A stretch of 8,313 bases of DNA from Pseudomonadota bacterium. Its GTDB lineage: Bacteria; Pseudomonadota; Gammaproteobacteria; Acidithiobacillales; Acidithiobacillaceae. This document shows, in pieces, positions 1 to 6,688 of this stretch. Each line of letters opens with the position of its first letter. Position 1 is the stretch's first letter. The position numbers and the translations under genes were made by a program. Location: positions 1 through 8,313 of the forward strand of contig JAKCBU010000034.1 of NCBI GenBank assembly GCA_021839095.1, in the 5' to 3' direction. The notes beneath the pieces were generated by a model. It was not told the DNA's origin, did no database searches, and saw nothing but the letters and a program-made list of their open reading frames with translations.

Positions 1-2516
1 TCTATGAGCTTGATCTGGACACGAATTTTACCATTGTGGCTTTCCACCCAAACCCAACTCTTGTCCTTGATGCCCATCTGCAGACCACGCTGGCGGTTCA
101 TGTACAGATAATTCTGGGCGATGATCTGGCGCAGCCACGCATTCTGACTATCCCAAGAGTGATACATCATCATGGGTCGCTGGTTGACGGCGAAGAAAGG
201 GTATTCCCTCTTGTCGATACGCTGCTGCTCCAAAGGCTCATAAAATTCGGGCAACGGATCGAAGTAAGTCGCCAGGCGTTCGCGATCGATCGGATCCCTG
301 GGCTGCGGTCCGTCGTAGAGCCCTTGCCCCGCCAGTCGAAAACGCTGGAGGGTCTCGGAATACAACTCGATGACGATGGGATCGGCGGTTGGATTAAAGC
401 CGACACGCTGCGCGAGTTCCAGATAATCTTTGTTGGCGAAACGGTAAAACGCCATGGATTCCGGCAAGTGATACTTGAAGAATCCCTCATTCTCGATGTA
501 GCGATCCCACTGGTTGGGATTAGGTTCACCCCGCAGATGGGTATTGCCGTCGGTGCCCCGCCAACCCGCCAAAAAGCCGATACCCGGCGCCCGTTCATAG
601 TGGATGATGAAATCTTTGTAGCCGGTGAAACGCGGTTCACCATTCTCGTGAGTGAAGGCCGGGAATTTGAGGCGACCGGCGATATCGACCATCACTTCCT
701 GCCAGGGACGCACATTTCGATCCGGCTGGAGGATGGGATGGCGGATGGAATCGCAAATCGCATCCGGCTCGGAAATCGGTCGATCCAACAGGGAGATGGC
801 GTCGTAGCGTTCCAGATAGGTAGTATCCGGCAGGATCAGGTCACCGAAATTGACCATCTCCGAATGGAAGGCATCGACGACCACGAGAAAAGGGATCTTG
901 TATTCGCCGTTGTCGTCCTTGGATCTGAGCATTTCCTGCACATTGGCCGTGTTCATGGTGGAGTTCCAGCTCATGTTGGCCATAAAGAAGATCAGCGTAT
1001 CGATGGCATAAGGATCTTTGTTGACCGCGTTGGAGATAAACATGTGCATCAGGCCATGGTTAGCGATGGGCGCCTCCCAGGAATATGCTTTATCGATACG
1101 TTTGGGCCGGCCATTTTCATCAATGACCAGATCTTCCGGCGCCGTCGGAAAGCCCAGTGGCAATGATTTAAGCGGCGTATTGGGGGCACTGTGCTGCGCG
1201 GGTTTGTTGGGCGGCGGCACGGGTTTGGGATATGGCGCTTTGGAACGGAAGCCGCCGGGGCAATCAATGGTGCCCAGCAAAACCTGGAGCAGATGGACCG
1301 CGCGCGCCGATTGCATGCCATTGGAGTGGGCGGAAATGCCACGCATGGCGTGCATGGAGACCGGGCGTCCGATAAACTTATCGTGCTTGCGGCCCGCCCA
1401 ATCAGTCCATTCGACCTCGATCTCGATGCTTTCCTTGAAAGCGACATGGGCCATTTCCAAGGCGAGACGCTCAATGGTTCCAGCGGGGATTCCCGTGATC
1501 TTACTGGCCTCCCTGGGCGAATACCGTTCGTCGAGGTAGCGCTCGGTGAGCACGGACATGACCGTGCGCACGGGTCGCCCGTCCGGTGCGGTGTATTCAC
1601 CAAAGAGGGCGCCGCTTGATCCTGCCTCCAGCCCGTTGGCGAAGGCCCCCTTCTTGAGATCCCAGACCATGGGATGCCCTTCGCCATCGCGCAGGATCAG
1701 ACCATCCCCTTTCTTGCCAGGCGTGTTGACGACCAGGAAAGGGGCGTTGGTGTAGCGCAGGAGAAAATCCCAGTCGAACTGCTCGTTCTGGAGCAGCACA
1801 TGGACCATGGAAAGCGCAAACAACCCGTCCGTACCCGGCTTGATGGGTATCCACTCATCGGCAATGGCCTGATAACCCGTGCGTACCGGGTTGATACCCA
1901 CAAACTTGCCGCCACGGCGCTTGAGTTTCTCCAACCCGATCTTCATGGGGTTGGAGGAGTGATCCTCGGCGACACCCCAAAGCATGAAATACTTGGTGCG
2001 TTCCCAGTCCGGATCCCCGAACTCCCAAAACGCGTGCCCAAGCATGTAGAGACCCGCGGTTGCCATGTTCACGGAGCAGAACCCGCCATGCGCCGACCAG
2101 TTGAGCGTACCAAACTGCTGTGCCCAGAGACCGGTCAGGGCCTGCATCTGGTCGCGCCCGGTGAAGAAGGCGAGCTTGTTGGGATCCGTGGCGCGGATAT
2201 GGGCGAGACGCTGAGTCAGCGTGTCCAGTGCTTCGTCCCAAGAAATTTCTTCAAACTCCCCTGCGCCCCGCTCCGTACCGGGCTTGCGGCGCAGAGGATT
2301 GCGCAGCTTGCCGGGGGAATATTGCTTCATGATGCCGGCGGAACCCTTCGCACAAAGAACGCCCTGATTGATCGGGTGGTTGCGATTGCCTTGAATAAAT
2401 CGCACCTTGTTGTCCTCTATCGTGACCTTGATGCCACAACGGCAAGCACACATGTAGCAGGTGCTGTATTTGATTTCCTGCCGGTCATGGTCTTCAAATT
2501 CTGTGACGGTCGCCAC
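1..2516 (-). CDS. soeA: SoeA-type molybdopterin sulfite dehydrogenase, catalytic subunit (3' end missing)
   Basis: Translating the minus strand gives 838 uninterrupted codons that run off the left edge, so the C-terminus is missing. Residues 20-55 hold the [4Fe-4S] ligands C20-x2-C23-x3-C27-x27-C55, followed by the K57-G58 that usually lies between cluster and molybdopterin. H143-GGF-C147-SVN is the likely site of the molybdenum Cys ligand. Stretches such as CYMCACRCGI, FFTGRDQ, GVAEDHSSNPMK and YHSWDSQNAWLRQI match what I remember of SoeA, the cytoplasmic catalytic subunit of the membrane-bound SoeABC complex that oxidises sulfite to sulfate with electrons to quinone. There is no twin-arginine signal, as expected for SoeA. 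The GTG start at 2516 was chosen because GAGG lies 6 nt upstream and it leaves a short 19-residue leader before the first Cys; the frame stays open to about 2657, so a longer start is possible. Polysulfide/thiosulfate reductase or another DMSO reductase family enzyme is the alternative. Confidence 0.82.
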   Translation of the reverse strand, partial: MATVTEFEDHDRQEIKYSTCYMCACRCGIKVTIEDNKVRFIQGNRNHPINQGVLCAKGSAGIMKQYSPGKLRNPLRRKPGTERGAGEFEEISWDEALDTLTQRLAHIRATDPNKLAFFTGRDQMQALTGLWAQQFGTLNWSAHGGFCSVNMATAGLYMLGHAFWEFGDPDWERTKYFMLWGVAEDHSSNPMKIGLEKLKRRGGKFVGINPVRTGYQAIADEWIPIKPGTDGLFALSMVHVLLQNEQFDWDFLLRYTNAPFLVVNTPGKKGDGLILRDGEGHPMVWDLKKGAFANGLEAGSSGALFGEYTAPDGRPVRTVMSVLTERYLDERYSPREASKITGIPAGTIERLALEMAHVAFKESIEIEVEWTDWAGRKHDKFIGRPVSMHAMRGISAHSNGMQSARAVHLLQVLLGTIDCPGGFRSKAPYPKPVPPPNKPAQHSAPNTPLKSLPLGFPTAPEDLVIDENGRPKRIDKAYSWEAPIANHGLMHMFISNAVNKDPYAIDTLIFFMANMSWNSTMNTANVQEMLRSKDDNGEYKIPFLVVVDAFHSEMVNFGDLILPDTTYLERYDAISLLDRPISEPDAICDSIRHPILQPDRNVRPWQEVMVDIAGRLKFPAFTHENGEPRFTGYKDFIIHYERAPGIGFLAGWRGTDGNTHLRGEPNPNQWDRYIENEGFFKYHLPESMAFYRFANKDYLELAQRVGFNPTADPIVIELYSETLQRFRLAGQGLYDGPQPRDPIDRERLATYFDPLPEFYEPLEQQRIDKREYPFFAVNQRPMMMYHSWDSQNAWLRQIIAQNYLYMNRQRGLQMGIKDKSWVWVESHNGKIRVQIKLI

Positions 2517-2689
2517 CTCGTACCTCGCGTTCTCGATACACCAAATATTGGGAATCCGACATCCGGAGATGGTGGCGGAGCAGTGGTGATAAAGCAAGTC
2601 AGCGTTTTTGATTTTGTAATAAATAGCGCTTATTTGCTTTATACCCGACACGGTGATTAGTTATGGACCTTCAATCCAAGGAGACCCCC
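2517..2689. promoter_or_regulatory. Divergent spacer between soeA and the small unknown gene
   Basis: This 173-bp region must hold the control signals of both divergent genes. Its core (about 2605-2643) is clearly more AT-rich than the flanks. It contains an imperfect palindrome, AAAT-AGCGCT-(T)-ATTT at 2621-2635, that could be an operator. For the plus strand, TTGATT (2608-2613) and TATTTG (2631-2636) are 17 nt apart but match the sigma-70 consensus poorly. I found no convincing -35/-10 pair toward soeA and no GG-N10-GC sigma-54 element in either direction. Confidence 0.35.
2678..2683 (+). promoter_or_regulatory. Shine-Dalgarno that fixes the start of the 101-aa gene
   Basis: AAGGAG lies 6 nt before the ATG at 2690. 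An upstream in-frame ATG at 2663 has no comparable site, and starting there would place this strong Shine-Dalgarno inside the coding region. The shorter protein is therefore preferred. Confidence 0.7.
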
Positions 2690-2995
2690 ATGATTCGCGA
2701 CGATTTCAAGGAGCATTCGCGCATTACCGTTACCTGGAAGGATAAGGATGGTAAGCTGCGCCCCGGCAACTTTTACGTCTATGCCTTACTCAAGGATGCC
2801 ATGATCGTGCGCGCCACGGACAAAGATGGCCTGCTGCGTAAACTTTCCTTCAGCGACGTGCTGCGCGTGGTGAAATTTCAGGATGTGGCACCGCAAGATC
2901 GCTACATGATCCCCAGCGAGATCCTGAAAGAGGCGAATTGGAAAGATCGGGAGGTGATGATGCGTTACAGTTCTTCACCGCATCACGGCAAGTAA
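2690..2995 (+). CDS. Small protein of unknown function, 101 aa, divergent from soeA
   Basis: I do not recognise this protein. It starts MIRDDFKEHSRITVTWKDKD, is highly charged, and has no signal peptide, membrane segment or cysteine, so it is probably cytoplasmic. Residues about 10-65 alternate hydrophobic and polar residues (RITVTW, FYVYALL, AMIVRAT, LLRKLSF, VLRVVKF) and suggest a small five-stranded beta barrel, broadly like SH3, Lsm or PilZ folds; this is a guess from pattern only. The C-terminus (SSSPHHGK) looks disordered. A strong Shine-Dalgarno and normal codon usage support a real gene. It sits divergent from soeA and converges on moaC, with 7 nt between the two stop codons, so it is probably transcribed alone. 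Confidence 0.8.
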   Translation: MIRDDFKEHSRITVTWKDKDGKLRPGNFYVYALLKDAMIVRATDKDGLLRKLSFSDVLRVVKFQDVAPQDRYMIPSEILKEANWKDREVMMRYSSSPHHGK

Positions 2996-2996
2996 A

Positions 2997-3019
2997 CATC
3001 CGTCAGGCGGATGACGGAT
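2997..3019. terminator. Hairpin between converging genes, possible two-way terminator
   Basis: Two alternative perfect stems exist: CATCCG (2997-3002) with CGGATG (3008-3013) around a 5-nt loop, and ATCCGTC (2998-3004) with GACGGAT (3013-3019) around an 8-nt loop. The stop codon of moaC lies inside the stem. On the minus strand the longer stem is followed by GTTTACTT, a weak T-rich tail; on the plus strand there is no T tract. Intrinsic termination is plausible for moaC and doubtful for the plus strand. Confidence 0.4.
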
Positions 3020-3500
3020 CTCGTTCCCAGAGGCCACTTTCTCCACCCTCTTTCCGCAACAGGCCGATGTTCCGCATGGACATCCCGCGATCTATGGCTT
3101 TGCACATGTCATAGATCGTGAGCAAACCCACAGAAACGGCGGTGAGTGCTTCCATTTCAACACCGGTCTGACCGGCGCAACGCACCTCGGCACGACAAAC
3201 GATCCGCGCGGGATCATACGCCGGCATCAGTTCGACCTCGACGCCCGTCAGGAGCAGCGGGTGTGCCAAAGGGATCAGTTCCCATGTCCTTTTGGTGGCC
3301 TGAATGGCCGCAATACGGGCCACACCCAGCACATCCCCCTTTCCCATCCGTCCGGACTCTATGCGTTCCAACGTTGCCGCCGCCATGACGATTTCCCCCA
3401 CCGCCAGTGCCGCCCGTATGGTCACCGTCTTTTCACCAACGTCGATCATGTGCGCTTCACCAAGCACGTTAAAGTGATTGAGACGATCAAGACCTGACAT
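3003..3500 (-). CDS. moaC: Cyclic pyranopterin monophosphate synthase MoaC
   Basis: MoaC acts in the cytoplasm with MoaA in the first step of molybdenum cofactor synthesis and closes the ring of cyclic pyranopterin monophosphate. The 165-aa protein has the normal family length and the family motifs HFN(9-11)..[29 protein letters not shown] (52-72), [17 protein letters not shown] and [23 protein letters not shown]. Residues K54, H80, D131 and K134 correspond to the E. coli catalytic residues K51, H77, D128 and K131, so it should be active. The ATG at 3500 gives the expected N-terminus and has AAGGAG 10 nt upstream (3511-3516), a slightly long spacing. The frame continues open to 3920, but only antisense to the next gene. 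The gene is alone on its strand, divergent from the sensory operon; its product would supply cofactor to soeA among others. Confidence 0.95.
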   Translation of the reverse strand: MSGLDRLNHFNVLGEAHMIDVGEKTVTIRAALAVGEIVMAAATLERIESGRMGKGDVLGVARIAAIQATKRTWELIPLAHPLLLTGVEVELMPAYDPARIVCRAEVRCAGQTGVEMEALTAVSVGLLTIYDMCKAIDRGMSMRNIGLLRKEGGESGLWERDPSSA

Positions 3501-3504
3501 GGAT

Positions 3505-3521
3505 CTGGCACTCCTTTTGCT
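3505..3521 (+). promoter_or_regulatory. Sigma-54 promoter of the sensory operon
   Basis: The plus strand reads C-TGGCAC-T-CCTT-TTGC-T. The invariant GG (3507-3508) and GC (3519-3520) are separated by exactly 10 nt, and all ten bases of the TGGCAC and TTGC blocks fit the sigma-54 (RpoN) consensus; only the G after TGGCAC is replaced by T. Initiation would fall about 12 nt after the GC, near 3531-3533, leaving a leader of about 25 nt before the ATG at 3558. The spacer bases overlap the complement of the moaC Shine-Dalgarno. The operon encodes its own sigma-54 activator, so positive autoregulation is the natural reading. I found no clear upstream activator site by eye. Confidence 0.72.
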
Positions 3522-3533
3522 TGAGACTATAAA
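3505..3533 (+). promoter_or_regulatory. Possible sigma-70 promoter overlapping the sigma-54 site
   Basis: CTGGCA (3505-3510) and TATAAA (3528-3533) are exactly 17 nt apart, matching the -35 and -10 consensus at 4/6 and 5/6 positions. Initiation would fall near 3540. If used, it would give basal expression of the sensor operon, and the two polymerases could not occupy the site together. The -10 could also simply be the AT-rich melting region of the sigma-54 promoter. Confidence 0.4.
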
Positions 3534-3557
3534 ATACCTGCGACTCAGGAAACAGTC

Positions 3558-5087
3558 ATGACCTTTCCCAAGCATCTCTGGCTGTGGATGATTCTCTGCT
3601 TTTCCAGTATCTCCGCGCAAGCCGATCTGCGCTTCCTGCTGCCGCCGGTCAGCAGCCCGGCAGTGATGTACGCCGCGTTCACGCCGCTCGCCCAGTATCT
3701 GAGTCGAGCGGTGGGGCAGAAGGTCACCCTCAGCTTCAGCGCCAATCTGCAAAACTTTTATAATGAGGCCGAAAAGCCGACGGCACAGATCGCCCTGTTC
3801 TGCCCGATTTCCTATATTCGCACCGCCCATACCGAAGCCTACCAGCCATTGGTCGGGGTAATACCCAGGCCCGGAGGGAATCATAGTGTGATCGTCGTGC
3901 GCAAGGATAGCGCCATACACACGATCCTCCAGCTCCGTAATCAGAGCTTCGTGATGGGGGATCCGGCCTGCGCGGCTTCATCGTTGATTCCTTTGTCGCT
4001 CTTCCATGAAGTGGGACTCACGCGCAAAAGTTTCAGTACCTTTCGCCAGAGCGGCTCCGACCAAAGTGCCCTGATGGACGTGGCCGCACGCTTCTACGAT
4101 GCGACGGCCGTGGCAGAAAACGTGGCCGCGCCTTACTTGCGTTCAGGTAGTTTGCGCGTCATCGCTCGCGCCGATGTCGGGCCAGGCGACCTGTTGGCGG
4201 CCTCTTCCGGGGTCCCGGCGGCGGTGCGGTCGCGTCTGACCGCCGCTTTCTTACAGGTGCATCGGAGCGATCCGGCCGTCATCCGCGCGTTGGGTGGGCT
4301 GGCCGCGGGCTTTCAGCCCGTCAGTGATGCAGACTACGATGTGCTGCGCACACTCTATAAGGATATACACGGCGTTGCCTTGAATCCCAAGGTGAAACAA
4401 AAGACTTTGACCCTCGGCATTCCACCCACATTCACCCCCCTCTCCACTTATCGCATTTTTGCGCCGCTGCGCGCAGCATTGTCTCAAATCACCCATCGCC
4501 CCGTCCAAATGGTGATACCGCGTAATGAAAGCGCCTATGTTGCGGATGGACGTAAAGGCCGGTTTGACTTCGCACTGCTCACGCCCAAAATGGTACCTGC
4601 GGAAAGGAATTGGATGATCCCATTGGCAGAATCCGTACCATACAAAAACACTCAAGGGCTGGCCATCATCGCGCGCAGGACCCCGAAGGGGATCCAGCCC
4701 GGATTGCCCGATCCGCTGTCGGTCGCCTATGCCAGTCCCTATTGCGGCGGGAAATCCCTTGCGGCGGAAAGACTGCGCACACTCGCCGACGGTCGCACCA
4801 TCGTTTGGTTGGCCGTGGGATCGGAGCGCGCCGTACTCACCTACCTGGCCGATGGAAAGGCGCAGTTGGGTGTTGCCCGGGTAGCAACCATCACCGCTCT
4901 GGAAAAGGAATTGCCCGGAACCTGGTCTATCATACAAGGTGTGGGGGATGCACCCGACTGGGTATTGGCCGCCAACCGACGATTACCGGTGGCGTTGCGC
5001 GACCGCGTGGAGAGAAAGATCCTGACATTACCGGCGAATACCATGAACGGCATGGGCTTCCAGAACTTTAGTTCGCCCAAACCGTGA
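3558..5087 (+). CDS. Secreted PhnD-like binding protein with two tandem lobes, putative sensor component
   Basis: The 509-aa protein begins with a signal peptide ([14 protein letters not shown]..., cut likely after A20-Q21-A22), so it should be periplasmic. Two domains of the phosphate/phosphonate-binding PhnD-like family follow in tandem. The first (about 24-275) has the motifs [55 protein letters not shown] and a C-terminal [13 protein letters not shown]. The second (about 283-505) repeats the plan more loosely: [54 protein letters not shown] and GMGFQNF. Mature cysteines are C82, C138 and C396. AGGAAA (3547-3552) sets the ATG. There is no ABC permease or ATPase beside it, and its TGA overlaps the kinase start, so a sensing role is preferred to uptake. 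The sensor kinase TtrS carries a related periplasmic domain that senses tetrathionate; a sulfur oxyanion ligand is my inference. Confidence 0.85.
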   Translation: MTFPKHLWLWMILCFSSISAQADLRFLLPPVSSPAVMYAAFTPLAQYLSRAVGQKVTLSFSANLQNFYNEAEKPTAQIALFCPISYIRTAHTEAYQPLVGVIPRPGGNHSVIVVRKDSAIHTILQLRNQSFVMGDPACAASSLIPLSLFHEVGLTRKSFSTFRQSGSDQSALMDVAARFYDATAVAENVAAPYLRSGSLRVIARADVGPGDLLAASSGVPAAVRSRLTAAFLQVHRSDPAVIRALGGLAAGFQPVSDADYDVLRTLYKDIHGVALNPKVKQKTLTLGIPPTFTPLSTYRIFAPLRAALSQITHRPVQMVIPRNESAYVADGRKGRFDFALLTPKMVPAERNWMIPLAESVPYKNTQGLAIIARRTPKGIQPGLPDPLSVAYASPYCGGKSLAAERLRTLADGRTIVWLAVGSERAVLTYLADGKAQLGVARVATITALEKELPGTWSIIQGVGDAPDWVLAANRRLPVALRDRVERKILTLPANTMNGMGFQNFSSPKP

Positions 5088-6658
5088 GCCGTTCCTTCAA
5101 GGACGTTCAGGTTTCGGCAAGAAGCGCGCCGCCGCCCCCGCAGGAGATAGGTTGGTTGCACCGCTCCTGGGCGCGCGGCATGCACGGCATGACCCGGTCC
5201 TATGTCGCGCTGGTGCATCCCATCTCGCAGTTTTGGCGGAGTATGACCTGGCGCGCCAAGAGCATGGCCTTTGTGCTCCTGCTGGTAGCTCTTATATATC
5301 TCCTGATTTCCATTTTTCTATATACCTCCGTACGTACGGATCTGACCAGTCAGGTGCAAACCGAACTGATGCGTCTGACCCAGAACCTGGCCAGCGACGC
5401 TGCGGATCCACTGCTCCTCAAGGATGGCGGCAAACTCAGCAAGCTGGCCAACTCCAATAATCCCTTGGTACGCTCGGTCGTGGTGGTCAACCATCTAGGC
5501 GTCATCGTCGCCAGCAAGCATATCGCGCAACTGGGGCAGACCATCCAGCGGCCACTGCCCGAGGCGGCGACCCATCAGAACGACCAGTTTATGGCCCCCA
5601 TTCTCGCGGACGGACATCGCCTCGGGGCCGTCTGGGTGAACAGCGACCGCCAGCAGATTGCCGAACTCGTCAACCAGCGGTTGAATCGCACGACCAGTCG
5701 CCTGTTGATACTTGGCTTGATTACGGCTTTGCTGGGTCTGCTGGGCGCCTACCTGGTGAGTCTGGCGATGACGCGCCCGGTACTGCGACTCCTGGGCGAG
5801 ATCGAGAACATGGAAGCACGACTGGGCCTTGAAGAGCGTCCGGCGGCATCACGCCAACCGCCCCTATCCGGTGATGAACTGCATCGCCTGGAGCGCGCAT
5901 TCCGCCTGACGGAACAACGCCTCAAAGAACATCTCATGGAACTTCGGCAACTGCATCAGCGCCAACAGGCCATGCAATGCATGGCCACCATCGGTGAAAT
6001 GTCGGCGCAGGTGGCGCACGAGATTCGCAACGCCTTGTCTTCGCTGCGGGGCGCCGCGCGTTATCTGGTACGCTATGGGAATGAGGAAAATCAAGGGGAT
6101 TTTATTCGTATCATCGAAGAGGAGGTCCAGCGTCTCTATGACATGACCCAGGGTTTTCTCGATTTTGGCAGACCCTACGCCGCCACGCCGGTGGACATGG
6201 AGATCCGCAGCTTGCTGGAACGCAGCGTACAGCGCCACACCGCCGATCTGGAGGCAAAGGCCATCGCCATTTCCGTGGATTGCCCCACGTCGCTGCACGC
6301 GCTGCTGGACCCATCGCTGATCGGGCAGGCGCTCAGCAACCTCCTTCTCAATGCCATCGACGCTCTACCGCCAATCGGTGGTCACATCCATCTTTACGCG
6401 GAGTCGCTGCCGCACTACCAGCTCAATATCGGCGTTCGCGATAACGGTCCAGGTATACCCGATGAGAAATGCGACACCATTTTCAAACCTTATGTCACCA
6501 CCAAAACCAAGGGCAGCGGACTCGGGCTGGCCGTAGTCACCAAGATCATGATGGTGCATGACGGCGGGGTGGAACTACGCACCACGGCAACCGGTGCGGA
6601 TTTTGTCTTGCATTTGCCGTTGCGTCTCCCCTCTCCGGTCGAAAATAGGCTAAGTTAG
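5084..6658 (+). CDS. Membrane sensor histidine kinase (NtrB/ZraS-like)
   Basis: The 524-aa protein autophosphorylates on a histidine and should pass the phosphate to the activator encoded next. A proline-bearing cytoplasmic tail (1-60) precedes TM1 (about 62-82), a periplasmic sensor region (about 83-205, perhaps a small Cache/PAS-like fold), TM2 (about 206-228), a HAMP linker and coiled coil (about 229-297), the HisKA box AHEIRNALSSLRG with H312, and the ATPase domain with N-box N419-LLL-N423-AIDA, G1 box D453-NGPG and G2 box GSGLGL (477-482). All catalytic motifs are intact. The GTG start shares four bases with the upstream TGA (GTGA), which suggests translational coupling, but has no clear Shine-Dalgarno. 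A TTG at 5156 with AGGAG 9 nt upstream would give a protein 24 residues shorter with all domains kept. The signal is unknown; the secreted binding protein is the obvious candidate input. Confidence 0.93.
   Translation: MSRSFKDVQVSARSAPPPPQEIGWLHRSWARGMHGMTRSYVALVHPISQFWRSMTWRAKSMAFVLLLVALIYLLISIFLYTSVRTDLTSQVQTELMRLTQNLASDAADPLLLKDGGKLSKLANSNNPLVRSVVVVNHLGVIVASKHIAQLGQTIQRPLPEAATHQNDQFMAPILADGHRLGAVWVNSDRQQIAELVNQRLNRTTSRLLILGLITALLGLLGAYLVSLAMTRPVLRLLGEIENMEARLGLEERPAASRQPPLSGDELHRLERAFRLTEQRLKEHLMELRQLHQRQQAMQCMATIGEMSAQVAHEIRNALSSLRGAARYLVRYGNEENQGDFIRIIEEEVQRLYDMTQGFLDFGRPYAATPVDMEIRSLLERSVQRHTADLEAKAIAISVDCPTSLHALLDPSLIGQALSNLLLNAIDALPPIGGHIHLYAESLPHYQLNIGVRDNGPGIPDEKCDTIFKPYVTTKTKGSGLGLAVVTKIMMVHDGGVELRTTATGADFVLHLPLRLPSPVENRLS
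5142..5158 (+). promoter_or_regulatory. Internal Shine-Dalgarno and TTG, alternative kinase start
   Basis: AGGAG (5142-5146) precedes an in-frame TTG (5156-5158) by 9 nt, whereas the GTG at 5084 lacks a recognisable site. Starting at TTG would remove the proline-rich N-terminal segment but no predicted domain. The GTGA overlap argues for the upstream start through reinitiation. Confidence 0.35.
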
Positions 6659-6688
6659 AGGGTATTGAAAGTCAGCAGCGAGTGGTCC

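Noticed and set aside
2520..2651. soeA starting at the upstream GTG (2651)
   Set aside because: It would add 45 residues unlike any molybdoenzyme N-terminus, encoded in the AT-rich spacer and without a Shine-Dalgarno.
36..2660. Long plus-strand open frames (36-1166 and 1674-2660) opposite soeA
   Set aside because: The minus strand has a continuous molybdoenzyme with all motifs; these frames show no family features and are antisense by-products of codon bias.
3432..3463. Direct repeat TTCACCAA (3432-3439 and 3456-3463) as activator site
   Set aside because: Both copies encode similar Gly-Glu turns of MoaC, so coding constraint explains them, and they do not form an inverted repeat as NtrC-type sites usually do.
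3558..3599. Lipoprotein signal at C14 of the binding protein
   Set aside because: The residue before the Cys is Leu rather than Gly, Ala or Ser, and a standard A-x-A cleavage site follows at residues 20-22.
3501..3920. N-terminal extension of moaC to a 305-aa protein
   Set aside because: The extra part lies antisense to the binding protein signal and first lobe, has no MoaC similarity, and the ATG at 3500 gives the normal family length.
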